NCBI GenBank assembly: GCA_015060065.1
Contig: SUZF01000001.1
Coordinates: forward strand, 62,001-126,000
From: Rikenellaceae bacterium
GTDB taxonomy: Bacteria; Bacteroidota; Bacteroidia; Bacteroidales; Rikenellaceae
Direction: 5' to 3'
Length of the DNA: 64,000 nucleotides
The notes beneath the pieces were generated by a model. The model was not told the origin of the DNA. It searched no databases and saw only the letters and a list, made by a program, of their open reading frames with translations. Both the position numbers and the translations under genes were made by a program. Positions 44,573 to 52,985 of this stretch are shown here, one piece after another. The number at the start of each line of letters is the position of its first letter. Within the stretch, counting starts at the first letter, position 1.

Positions 44573-44704
44573 CTAACTCCGAAGAATCTCTCCGAGACGG
44601 GCATCCAAGAACAACAGTTCGTGGTCGCCACATATCACCTTCGAGAAAAGCAGTTCTTCATCGCTAACAGAACATAATAAATCATTTGCGTCAAACTCTC
44701 CCAT
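44573..44704 (-). CDS. 43-residue ORF downstream of the ECF sigma factor
   Basis: ATG at 44704 opens a 43-codon frame (beginning MGEFDANDLLCSVSDEELL, ending RLGEILRS) that stops at TAG 44575-44573, just before the sigma unit's terminator. It is acidic, has two cysteines (residues 11 and 25) and no membrane segment. I recognise no family. It lies 77 bases after the sigma gene on the same transcript, where an anti-sigma or regulatory partner is often found. Its start codon is held in a perfect 9-bp inverted repeat. Coding status is supported by position and composition only. Confidence 0.55.
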   Translation of the reverse strand: MGEFDANDLLCSVSDEELLFSKVICGDHELLFLDARLGEILRS

Positions 44705-44769
44705 AGGCACTCGTTGTATTTGTTTTTCTAACCTACAAACGCATCCTCTCGTGGGATTATTGCCTATGG
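44701..44769 (-). promoter_or_regulatory. Inverted repeat enclosing the small ORF start
   Basis: CCATAGGCA (44701-44709) and TGCCTATGG (44761-44769) form a perfect 9-bp inverted repeat on the transcript between the sigma gene and the 43-residue ORF, with an inner ATCC/GGAT pair. One arm contains the ORF's ATG, so folding would hide the start. Confidence 0.6.
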
Positions 44770-44781
44770 CTTACAAAAATT

Positions 44782-45366
44782 TTACGCGAGGTTGATATTT
44801 TTCTCCTTTATCATCTTGCGCAGGTTGATAAGCGCATATCGCATACGCCCCAACGCTGTATTGATACTCACATTAGTCTGCTCGGCTATCTCCTTGAAAC
44901 TCAATCCGGAGAAGTAGCGTAACATAACGACCTCACGCTGCTCGTCAGGCAACAACTCAACCAGATGGCGAACATCGCGACTGATTTGAGCGGCAACCAT
45001 CTCGTCCTCGACCGTATGCTCGGCAAAGCGCAGTGTTCCCAATACGTTATAGCCCGCATCAGCCTCATTTACCTGCTTCTGCTGCTTACGCGCACGGAAG
45101 TAGTCGATAACCTGATTGTGAGCAATACGTAAAATCCACGATAGGAACTTGCCGTTATCGGTGTAACGGCCCTCGTCGATTACTCGAACAGCCTTGATAA
45201 AGGTCTCTTGGAAAATATCATCTGCAACGTCATTATCCTTAACCATCATACGGATATACTCCTTCACACGACGGCTGTGACGCTCGATGAGTTGAGAAAT
45301 AGCACTCTGATCGCCCGAAAGATAACTATTAAGCAATCCTTGGTCACTTAATACTTGTACGTTCAT
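44782..45366 (-). CDS. ECF RNA polymerase sigma factor
   Basis: The 194-residue protein has sigma region 2 (DIFQETFIKA, GKFLSWILRIAHNQVIDYFR, about 50-92) and region 4 (LPDEQREVVMLRYFSGLSFKEIAEQ, helix-turn-helix, about 138-185). It belongs to the RpoE-like extracytoplasmic function group. No anti-sigma gene of the usual membrane type is adjacent. The next ORF on the transcript is a 43-residue soluble protein. Its regulon is not visible. Confidence 0.93.
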   Translation of the reverse strand: MNVQVLSDQGLLNSYLSGDQSAISQLIERHSRRVKEYIRMMVKDNDVADDIFQETFIKAVRVIDEGRYTDNGKFLSWILRIAHNQVIDYFRARKQQKQVNEADAGYNVLGTLRFAEHTVEDEMVAAQISRDVRHLVELLPDEQREVVMLRYFSGLSFKEIAEQTNVSINTALGRMRYALINLRKMIKEKNINLA

Positions 45367-45589
45367 ACTCTTCGTTTTTAATAAAAAATGTTAAAAGAGT
45401 ACAATTTTTTCGATAGGCAACGAGTTTTTTTAATCAGTTAATACTTTTGTTTTCGATTGCAAGATACACACACTTTTCGGTTTTTCCAAATCGTGTCCAA
45501 ATCCGCAATCGGGTCATTTTTTTCGCAAAATCCGTGCCACAACACGCTGTGGCGCATATTTCCTTGCACATCGCCATTAGGTCAAACGA
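45367..45589 (-). other. Upstream region of the sigma gene
   Basis: No gene is seen here. On the - strand TTTG (45490-45487), 20 bases and TATCTTGC (45466-45459) form a near-consensus promoter, giving a leader of about 90 A/T-rich bases before the sigma ATG. A small CCACA/TGTGG hairpin lies near 45537-45552. Confidence 0.5.
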
Positions 45590-45632
45590 CAAAAACGGCA
45601 GGTCAATCGCCCAAATAGACCATAGACCTGCC
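45590..45632 (-). terminator. Terminator after hom
   Basis: An 8-bp stem (45597-45604 with 45625-45632) is followed on the - strand by GTTTTTG. It ends the metY-metX-hom unit. Confidence 0.78.
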
Positions 45633-45650
45633 ATGCGAATATTGTCGAAA

Positions 45651-46841
45651 CTAATCCTCCGGGTATGCCGCAATAAAGAGATTGCGCTTGCGAATCACAT
45701 CCTTAACGGCGTACAAATCGCTTAAACGCACATCACCCACAATGTATGACGACGAGTCGCTGGTGTAGTTCTCGCGAACTTTCAAGAATTTGAACAGAGC
45801 CAAATCCTCGGCATTCGTATAGCGAAGGTAGATGCGGAAGACAAAGTCGTCAGTATATTCGGGAACAATCTCGGCATTGAGTTTCTTATACTCGTACTTA
45901 TAGTTATAATGGCACGCCATAATGTCGCTCAACACAGCCGAGCCGGTAGGATATCCGCCCGCACCCCTGCCGAACATAAACTGCTTATAGTAGAACTTAC
46001 CCTTGATGACCACTCCGTTGAACTCATCCTCGACACTATATATATATTTATCGCGCGAGATAAGGTGCGGCATAACGCTCATAATCATACGGCCGTCGGG
46101 GAGTTTCTCGACATGGGCAACCAACTTTATGCGTCGTTTCTTCTCGGTGGCAAAGCGTATATCGTCATCGTTCATCTGCGAGATGCCATAGACAAATATC
46201 TTATCGGGCGAAACGTAGCGACCAAAGGCGTGCATCGTGATAATTATCAACTTGAAGAGCGAGTCAAAGCCATCGATATCGAGCGAGGGGTCAGACTCGG
46301 CAAAGCCCAAATCCTGCGCCAACTTCAACGCCGCCGGATAGGACATATTCTCGTTAAAAATCTTCGAGAGAATAAAGTTCGACGAGCCGTTCAGGATACC
46401 CTTGACCGACACCAGCAGGTCATTGTCATAGTACTCTTCGAGGTTACGGATGACAGGGATGCTGCCACACGCCGAGGCATCATAGAGCAGCGGCACCTGC
46501 TTCTCGCGCTGAATCTCGATAAGTTCTTCGAGGTGATAGGCGAGCATCTTCTTGTTGCCCGTAACCACAGGGACACCTGCTTCGAGCGCACGTCGTACAA
46601 TTTTATACGAAGCCTCGGCATCGTCTATAAGTTCAACCACGAGATTGATATCGGGGTCATTAAAGATATCGTCGGGATTATCCGTAAAATCCGCCTTCAC
46701 TCCGCGGTCTTTGGAGATATCACGCACACAAATTCGTTTGATACGCGCCTCTTTGAGCGATATCTCTTCGAGAACATCATACAAGCCGCGACCCACGGTA
46801 CCAAATCCGAAGAGTCCTATGTTTAGTACACCTCTGTTCAT
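45651..46841 (-). CDS. hom: Homoserine dehydrogenase
   Basis: This enzyme reduces aspartate semialdehyde to homoserine. The 396-residue product is the monofunctional type: N-terminal NAD site IGLFGFGTVGRGL, a TGNKKMLAYH segment, the catalytic region GILNGSSNFILSK and DPSLDIDGFDS, and a C-terminal extension. It follows metX by 3 bases, so homoserine formation is co-expressed with its acetylation. Confidence 0.94.
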   Translation of the reverse strand: MNRGVLNIGLFGFGTVGRGLYDVLEEISLKEARIKRICVRDISKDRGVKADFTDNPDDIFNDPDINLVVELIDDAEASYKIVRRALEAGVPVVTGNKKMLAYHLEELIEIQREKQVPLLYDASACGSIPVIRNLEEYYDNDLLVSVKGILNGSSNFILSKIFNENMSYPAALKLAQDLGFAESDPSLDIDGFDSLFKLIIITMHAFGRYVSPDKIFVYGISQMNDDDIRFATEKKRRIKLVAHVEKLPDGRMIMSVMPHLISRDKYIYSVEDEFNGVVIKGKFYYKQFMFGRGAGGYPTGSAVLSDIMACHYNYKYEYKKLNAEIVPEYTDDFVFRIYLRYTNAEDLALFKFLKVRENYTSDSSSYIVGDVRLSDLYAVKDVIRKRNLFIAAYPED

Positions 46842-46844
46842 ACT

Positions 46845-47861
46845 CTATTTCTGCATAAAGTTCGTAATAATCGTATTGAGCTGTTCATGCTCGACAAGGA
46901 AGCCGTCATGACCAAAGTCCGAGTCGATGATGTGATACTCCACATCGGGGATATTCGCCACCATAACCTCATGGTCGGCAGGTGGGAACAAAATATCCGA
47001 AGTTATCGAAACGACCAAAACCTTCGCCTTGATTGCGCTCAACACCTCCTCGACAGTTCCGCGACCACGTGCAATATTGTGCGAATCGACTGCCTGCGAG
47101 AGACGATAGTAGGAGTAGGCGTTGAATCGACGACGCAACTTCTCGCCCTGATGTTGCTGGTAGGTTGTTGCCCGATAACCTCGCAATTTCGACCAATCCG
47201 GGTCTTGTTGTGTGCGGTCGTAGGCGATACCTCCGCGGTAACTCAAAAGGGCAATGCTTCGTGCTGCTGCCATTCCTACAGCACCGGCATCATCCCTACG
47301 CTCGCCGAAACTCCGGTCTGCCTCGATAGCCATACGTTGCGACTCGTTGAATGCCACAGCCCACGGCATCGAGCGCGGTGTGGTGGCGATAAATGCAGCC
47401 CTCTTTGCAAAATCGGGAGCCTGCACCACCCACTCCATACATTGGAATCCGCCTATCGAACTGCCAATAAGGAGTTCGACCTGTTCAATTCCGAGTCGCT
47501 CGGCAAGACGCTGGTGACAATGCACCATATCACGCACCGTAATCTCCGGAAAGTCGCCATACCACTTCTCGCCCGTAGTCGGATTGACCGACAGGGGTCC
47601 TGTTGTGCCGTAGTGTGAGCCGAGGAAGTTGGCGCAAACGACAAACCAACGCTTCGGGTCAAGGAATCGACCACTCTCGACCGTATGCTCCCACCACTCC
47701 TCAACCTCCGAGTTGGCGGTCAGGGCATGGCAGACCCAGATGACATTATCCTTCGTCGGGGCGAGGGTTCCGTAGGTTGAGTAGGCGACGGTCAGGTCGG
47801 GAAGAGTCACCCCACACTCCAACTCCAACGGAGTATCGAAATATGCGTATTGTACAGCCAT
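46845..47861 (-). CDS. metX: Homoserine O-acetyltransferase
   Basis: MetX acetylates homoserine for methionine synthesis. The 338-residue alpha/beta-hydrolase has the nucleophile elbow GSSIGGFQCMEW, the aspartate in SDILFPPADH and the histidine in GHDGFLVE. It lies 2 bases after metY and 3 before hom. It could use acetyl- or succinyl-CoA; acetyl is favoured by the pairing with a MetY-type sulfhydrylase. Confidence 0.93.
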   Translation of the reverse strand: MAVQYAYFDTPLELECGVTLPDLTVAYSTYGTLAPTKDNVIWVCHALTANSEVEEWWEHTVESGRFLDPKRWFVVCANFLGSHYGTTGPLSVNPTTGEKWYGDFPEITVRDMVHCHQRLAERLGIEQVELLIGSSIGGFQCMEWVVQAPDFAKRAAFIATTPRSMPWAVAFNESQRMAIEADRSFGERRDDAGAVGMAAARSIALLSYRGGIAYDRTQQDPDWSKLRGYRATTYQQHQGEKLRRRFNAYSYYRLSQAVDSHNIARGRGTVEEVLSAIKAKVLVVSITSDILFPPADHEVMVANIPDVEYHIIDSDFGHDGFLVEHEQLNTIITNFMQK

Positions 47862-47863
47862 CT

Positions 47864-49153
47864 CTATTCGTTGAGAGCAGCCGCAAAAGCCTGCTCGAAA
47901 TCATCAATCAAATCCTCGACATTCTCCAATCCTGCCGATAGACGCAGCAGCGTAGGCGAGATGCCAACTGCCGCCAAATCCTCATCGCTCAACTGCTTGT
48001 GAGTGGTCGAGGCTGGGTGGGTAATAACGGTTATCGAGTCGCCAATCATCGTCATATTGGCAACCAATTTGAGCGACTCGACAAAACGCACCGTCGTATC
48101 GAGCGACCCTTTCAACTCAACGGTCAGCACGGCCCCTGCTCCGTGGCGGAAATATTTTTGAGCCATCGCGTGCGAGGGATGCTCCTCAAATCCCACATAA
48201 CTAACTCGCTTGACAAGTGGATGCTGTCGGAAATACTCCGCCAAACGACGTGTCGATTCGACCGAGTGCTTCACGCGCAACGAGAGTGTTTCAAGACCCA
48301 ACTGCATAAGGTACGAATCGAATGCCGAAGGCGAACAACCGAGGTCGCGCAGACCATCCACACGGCACTTGACGATATATGCCATATTGCCGAATGTCTC
48401 ATAGAATTTCAGACCGTGATAACCCTCCGAAGGCTCGCACAGCGCAGGGTATTTTCCATTGCCCCAGTTATAGGTACCACCATCGACAATCACTCCGCCC
48501 ATAGCCGTACCGTGTCCGTTAATCCACTTCGTAGCCGACTCGACAACGATATCCGCACCCCACTCCAAGGGTCGGCACAGGTAACCACCTGCACCAAACG
48601 TGTTATCCACAATGAAGGGGATATCGTAACGGTGAGCCATCTCGGCAATAGCCTCCAAGTCGGGGACATTACAGCCCGGATTACCCATCGACTCAACGTA
48701 GATAGCCTTGGTGCGCTCGTCGATAAGTTTCTCCATCTCTGCGACACTCTCATCCTTTGCCAAGCGGCAATCGATACCGAGTTTGCGGAACGATATCTTG
48801 AATTGGTTGAACGTACCACCATAGAGGTAGGGCGAGGCGACGATGTTATCGCCACTATCAGCCAGCGAGGTTATCGCTATAAGTTGTGCCGACATTCCCG
48901 ACGAGAGAGCCAGCGCTCCAACGCCCCCTTCGAGGGCGGCAATGCGCTCCTCATAAGCCGACGTTGTCGGGTTTTGCAATCGAGTGTAGATGTTACCAAA
49001 CTCTTTGAGTTCGAACAGACGTGCCGCATAGTCGCAAGTACGGAAGTGGTATGCAGCCGTAGGATATATCGCAACACCGCGCGAGCCTGTATGGTCGGGG
49101 TGATAGCCTCCGTGTATTTGCAGCGTTTCGAAACGCAATTTTTTCTCTGACAT
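47864..49153 (-). CDS. metY: O-acetylhomoserine sulfhydrylase
   Basis: MetY joins sulfide to O-acetylhomoserine to give homocysteine, using PLP. The 429-residue protein has the N-terminal NPTTSAYEERIAALEGG, the PLP lysine in ESATKWINGHGT and the C-terminal TVITHPASTTH. It is the first gene of metY-metX-hom. A TCAATTR repeat tract lies between its start and kdsC, leaving little room for a separate promoter, so it may be read from kdsC. Confidence 0.94.
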   Translation of the reverse strand: MSEKKLRFETLQIHGGYHPDHTGSRGVAIYPTAAYHFRTCDYAARLFELKEFGNIYTRLQNPTTSAYEERIAALEGGVGALALSSGMSAQLIAITSLADSGDNIVASPYLYGGTFNQFKISFRKLGIDCRLAKDESVAEMEKLIDERTKAIYVESMGNPGCNVPDLEAIAEMAHRYDIPFIVDNTFGAGGYLCRPLEWGADIVVESATKWINGHGTAMGGVIVDGGTYNWGNGKYPALCEPSEGYHGLKFYETFGNMAYIVKCRVDGLRDLGCSPSAFDSYLMQLGLETLSLRVKHSVESTRRLAEYFRQHPLVKRVSYVGFEEHPSHAMAQKYFRHGAGAVLTVELKGSLDTTVRFVESLKLVANMTMIGDSITVITHPASTTHKQLSDEDLAAVGISPTLLRLSAGLENVEDLIDDFEQAFAAALNE

Positions 49154-49195
49154 AAATTATCAACTGTCAATTATCAATTATCAATTATTAATTAT
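49154..49195. repeat. TCAATTR heptamer tract, copy 2
   Basis: About five units occupy the whole kdsC-metY gap. The kdsC stop codon is the first TAA of the tract. Confidence 0.85.
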
Positions 49196-49740
49196 CTCGA
49201 TGCTACCGAGTTATCACAAATAGTTCCCATCGAGTCCAACGCCCATGTTCCGTGAGCGCGCAGCACCTGCTCGACGATATCGCGGACACACCCCTTGCCT
49301 CCGCCAAACTGCGACACGTAGCACGATGCCTCGATAATCTCCGAAGCGGCATCTGCCGGGCATACCGGAATACCGACCAGACGCATACACTCCAAGTCGG
49401 GAATATCATCTCCGACATATATCGTATTGGCGAGATTCACACCCTCCGCCTCGGCAAACTCGCGGATAGCCTTGATTTTGTCCATACAGTTTGTGTAGAG
49501 GTGCTTCACGCCCAATCGCTGCATACGCGAGGCGAGCAGCGATCCGAAACCGCCCGAAATCACACACACCTTATAGCCGTGCTTAATGGCATACGACAGC
49601 GCGTAACCATCTTTGGCATTATATCGACGCAGGAAGTCCCCATCGGGCAGGGGCATAATACTGCCGTCGGTCATCACGCCATCCACATCGAATACAAACG
49701 CCTCGACCTCGGCTAATCTCTCTTTGAAGTTTCTTTCCAT
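49192..49740 (-). CDS. kdsC: KDO 8-phosphate phosphatase (HAD family)
   Basis: KdsC frees KDO from KDO 8-phosphate for lipopolysaccharide. The 182-residue HAD protein has the nucleophile motif VFDVDGVMTDG (Asp18, Asp20), a NAKDGYAL segment, and VGDDIPDLECM as motif IV. There is no large cap domain, as expected. It overlaps the end of the DUF2520 gene by 28 bases. YrbI-like HAD phosphatases with other substrates cannot be excluded. Confidence 0.87.
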   Translation of the reverse strand: MERNFKERLAEVEAFVFDVDGVMTDGSIMPLPDGDFLRRYNAKDGYALSYAIKHGYKVCVISGGFGSLLASRMQRLGVKHLYTNCMDKIKAIREFAEAEGVNLANTIYVGDDIPDLECMRLVGIPVCPADAASEIIEASCYVSQFGGGKGCVRDIVEQVLRAHGTWALDSMGTICDNSVASR

Positions 49741-50492
49741 ATATTTTGGCTTAATTTTTCGTATATCTCTTGCAACTCCGGCTGCGCGCAGAGCATCCGC
49801 AAGTGTCGCTCGATGGTTGTTCTGTCGCCCCGTTTTGCCGGCCCTGTCTGCACGGCTGACGGATTGCCGCTCTCGACAGCCTTACGGGCAGTCTCGACAA
49901 TCAGTGGTGCAAGGGTCGAGAAGGACATCCCCGTCTTCTGCATCAACTCCGCACCCACTGCGTAGAGATGATTCACAAAGTTGCAGACAACAACCCCGGC
50001 AAGGTGAGCCTGCGAGCGTATCTGCGAATCCGCATCAAAGACCACATCACTCAATCGTCCGGCAACCGCCTTAACCTCGGAGAGTAACTCCTCATTTGCC
50101 GCCTCGACAAAGAGCGGAATCTCGCGAAAATCGACTCTGCGCCCCGCAGTAAAGGTCTGCAACGGGTATATCACTGCACGACGAGCAAAACGTGCCGGGA
50201 TAGCATCAAGTGGTTGCGAGCCTGCTGTATGTGCCACCACAGCCCCTTCGGGCAACGGCAACGAAGAGAGCAGGGGTGTTATTGCCGAATCCGAGACGGC
50301 AACCAAGTAGAGGTCGGCTGTGGCGAGATTGCCGGGATTGTCGCTCCACTCGCATCGTGCAAGTTGTGCCACCGCCCTGCCTCGCTCGGCATTGCGGGCA
50401 AACACCTGTCGCACCTCGAAGCCTCGCTCCGGGAATACCCTTGCGAAGGCCTCGGCAACATTGCCACTTCCGATTATCACAACACTCTTCAT
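49713..50492 (-). CDS. Rossmann-fold and DUF2520 protein
   Basis: The 259-residue protein has an N-terminal NADP-binding domain (VIIGSGNVAEAFARVF) similar to pyrroline-5-carboxylate reductase-type folds, and the helical DUF2520 domain with HLAGVVVCNFVNHLY. It is likely a dehydrogenase of unknown substrate. It starts 8 bases after the YihY gene and overlaps kdsC, the typical Bacteroidetes neighbour. Confidence 0.85.
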   Translation of the reverse strand: MKSVVIIGSGNVAEAFARVFPERGFEVRQVFARNAERGRAVAQLARCEWSDNPGNLATADLYLVAVSDSAITPLLSSLPLPEGAVVAHTAGSQPLDAIPARFARRAVIYPLQTFTAGRRVDFREIPLFVEAANEELLSEVKAVAGRLSDVVFDADSQIRSQAHLAGVVVCNFVNHLYAVGAELMQKTGMSFSTLAPLIVETARKAVESGNPSAVQTGPAKRGDRTTIERHLRMLCAQPELQEIYEKLSQNIWKETSKRD

Positions 50493-50500
50493 CTCGGCTC

Positions 50501-51799
50501 CTACGCTTTTATATCGGTCAGTTTAAGATTCTGTTGCGACATACGCGCCTCCGCCTTTATGCGGTCCAACTCCGCGCTAACCTGCTGCAACTCTGCGCTG
50601 GCGGCAAGGTCTATCGAACTACTGCCCGCATACTCCACCGCCTCCAAGATATTATATACCGTGAATGTCGCCACATCCTTTGCCGGTACAAACGACTTCT
50701 CGAAACCCTTGCCCTCGGCAGGGAGTTCGAGGAGTTGCTCCGCCTCAACCAACGAGCGCAAGACCGAATTGACAATTCGTGTGGGCAGGTTCAGGGTATG
50801 CTTAATCTCCGAGAGCGAAATGGCCCCCTTGCCTGCTGCAAAGTGGCGCACAACCACGAGCATCGCGCCAAGCAACACCTTGCGTCGCGAGTCGTAATTC
50901 ACGTGCAATGACTCACGCTCCTCGTCAAACTTGTCGATATTCTGATATGCAAACGCCAACTCGCCACCAAACAGAAGAATCATCCACGAATACTGCACCC
51001 ACATCAAGAAGAGTGGCAACGCGGCAAAACTTCCATAGATGGCATTGTACGAGGTCATCAATGTTTGCAAGTAGAGGTATCCCCACTGGAAAAGGATAAA
51101 TGCCGTGCCGGCAACCACTCCCGCCATAATGGCAGAGCCGACACGCACGGTCGTATTGGGAATAATGTAGTAGAGAAACGAAAACATCACCCACATAACC
51201 ACTATCGACATCAACTTCGACACCCACACAACCCACTCGGCATCGACACCACCGAAAAGACCCTGTGCATAGGAGTTGATTCCGTTTGCCGCAGCCCACA
51301 GAATCGGGGCAACGACTATCACGGCAATATAGTCCGAGTACTTACGGGCGAGGCTGCGCGTTGAGGTAACCTCCCAAATATTGTTGAAGGCACTCTCGAT
51401 AGAGCCGAAGACCCTGATGACTGCCCAAAAGAGGGTGATGATTCCGACAGCAGCCACAACACCGCTCTTGGTATTTTCGAGAGCCTTGTTGGCAAACTCG
51501 ACAACGTAGTCGATAATCTCCGGATTCTTCGGAAAGAGCGAGTAGAGATTCTCAATCAGATCATCGATAATACCAAAGCCCTTGACAATGGCAAAGACCA
51601 CCGCAAGTATCGGCACAATCGAAATCAGGGTATAGAACGTGAGGGCGGCACAACGCACGAGTGTTCCGTGTTCCTGCAATCCGCGAGCCGTGTAGAAGAA
51701 TAGTTTATATTGACGCACAAGCCAATTCAGCCACGACGACTTATACTCTCTGCGGAATATCGTGACCGTGAAAAACTCTATGATTTGGCGTACCGACAT
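50501..51799 (-). CDS. YihY/BrkB-family inner membrane protein
   Basis: The 432-residue protein has about six membrane helices between residues 40 and 290, with family segments such as ALTFYTLISIVPILAVVFA and FGSIESAFNNIWEV. A cytosolic tail of about 140 residues follows, with a winged-helix-like look (SEIKHTLNLPTRIVNSVLRS). It was once annotated as RNase BN, but the family is now viewed as membrane proteins of unclear function. It lies 34 bases after the methyltransferase gene. Confidence 0.87.
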   Translation of the reverse strand: MSVRQIIEFFTVTIFRREYKSSWLNWLVRQYKLFFYTARGLQEHGTLVRCAALTFYTLISIVPILAVVFAIVKGFGIIDDLIENLYSLFPKNPEIIDYVVEFANKALENTKSGVVAAVGIITLFWAVIRVFGSIESAFNNIWEVTSTRSLARKYSDYIAVIVVAPILWAAANGINSYAQGLFGGVDAEWVVWVSKLMSIVVMWVMFSFLYYIIPNTTVRVGSAIMAGVVAGTAFILFQWGYLYLQTLMTSYNAIYGSFAALPLFLMWVQYSWMILLFGGELAFAYQNIDKFDEERESLHVNYDSRRKVLLGAMLVVVRHFAAGKGAISLSEIKHTLNLPTRIVNSVLRSLVEAEQLLELPAEGKGFEKSFVPAKDVATFTVYNILEAVEYAGSSSIDLAASAELQQVSAELDRIKAEARMSQQNLKLTDIKA

Positions 51800-51833
51800 A
51801 CTCTTATTTTCTCATTTGAACTACCAAAGGTAG

Positions 51834-52985
51834 TTATTTTAATTTTATCGACAAAAAATTCGTTCCGACGGTCGTAAAAGCAATCCGCTCGCTACCACCC
51901 TCTTTCAGCCCCGTCATCGCGGTCAGACGCTCGGTCGATAGGGGAAAATCGCGTTTGAGGATCTGCCGTTTCTGACCCTTCAATTCACGTTTCAGCCGCT
52001 TCGGGTCGAAGGTTTCGATTTTCGCAATTTCATAGATGCGACCGATAACCCCCTCCGGACGTTCCGTGGCAAAACCATATCCGTTTTCGCTCCAAATATC
52101 CGCCTTGCCCGCCAGATGCACCCTCGCCAAGCGACACTTCTGCAAAGCCACATCGGGCTGCACCAACCAGCGGTACTCTTCGCCCCTGAATATCGGCTCC
52201 ACAAACTCCATTTTCGGCATTGCCTGTCGAGCATAACTTCCTATGCCCAATGCCGTTGCCCGAATCTCGCACTCGTCTGCTTCGCCTATGTAGATAAGCA
52301 CCTCCTTACACTCGTCACCAAGCGACACAGCCTCCACACTGCAAACTCCGAAGAGATGACGAGCCTCCTCGACATCGAACATCGGAGAGGCCTTGATACA
52401 GACCCTATCGGCAATACTCCGTAATCGAGGCATCAGCGCAACCATATCGGGTGAGCAATCTTCGAGCCGCACGAGTTTTTCGCCCTTTACACCCCTGCGG
52501 TCGGGATCGGCATAGCACCAATCGAAATGGTCGGTACAGGAGGCAACGAACTCTGCCGAATCAGCACAGACAACCTCGATATTTGCAGCACCCAATCTGC
52601 GGAAATTTTCGCGAGCAACCTCCGCCAGCACCTCATCACGCTCGATGGTTACCACCCGCTCGAATTTTTGGGCAAGGTAGAGTGCATCGACGCCCAACCC
52701 ACAGGTCAAATCAAGCACCGCACCGCCCGCGAGAGGTTTATGTGCTGCGCACTCCTCGCTCGACGACTGCTCGAATGCCAGCGACGGAATTATACATCGA
52801 GCCTCGAAATAGGAGGGCAACTTCTTACGCGCACGGCCGAGGTACTTAACCTGCGTGGCAACCTCGGCAGCATGTTCGATATGCTTATCAAGGGCAATGT
52901 CGAGAGCATCGCGCGAGATATTCTCGTCGATAGCCCGTCGAAGTGCCGGGTCACACAGCAGTCTATATTGTTCAATGCTTATCAC
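51834..52985 (-). CDS. Class I SAM methyltransferase, THUMP-like family
   Basis: The 383-residue protein has a helical N-terminal part, a Rossmann methyltransferase core with VLDLTCGLGVDALYLAQ (SAM site), and WCYADPDRRGV in the catalytic-loop position, plus a C-terminal THUMP-like domain. The target, probably a nucleic acid base, is unknown. The GTG start at 52985 overlaps the comEC TGA by four bases (GTGA). A longer frame to 53075 lies wholly inside comEC and is rejected. Confidence 0.83.
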   Translation of the reverse strand: MISIEQYRLLCDPALRRAIDENISRDALDIALDKHIEHAAEVATQVKYLGRARKKLPSYFEARCIIPSLAFEQSSSEECAAHKPLAGGAVLDLTCGLGVDALYLAQKFERVVTIERDEVLAEVARENFRRLGAANIEVVCADSAEFVASCTDHFDWCYADPDRRGVKGEKLVRLEDCSPDMVALMPRLRSIADRVCIKASPMFDVEEARHLFGVCSVEAVSLGDECKEVLIYIGEADECEIRATALGIGSYARQAMPKMEFVEPIFRGEEYRWLVQPDVALQKCRLARVHLAGKADIWSENGYGFATERPEGVIGRIYEIAKIETFDPKRLKRELKGQKRQILKRDFPLSTERLTAMTGLKEGGSERIAFTTVGTNFLSIKLK

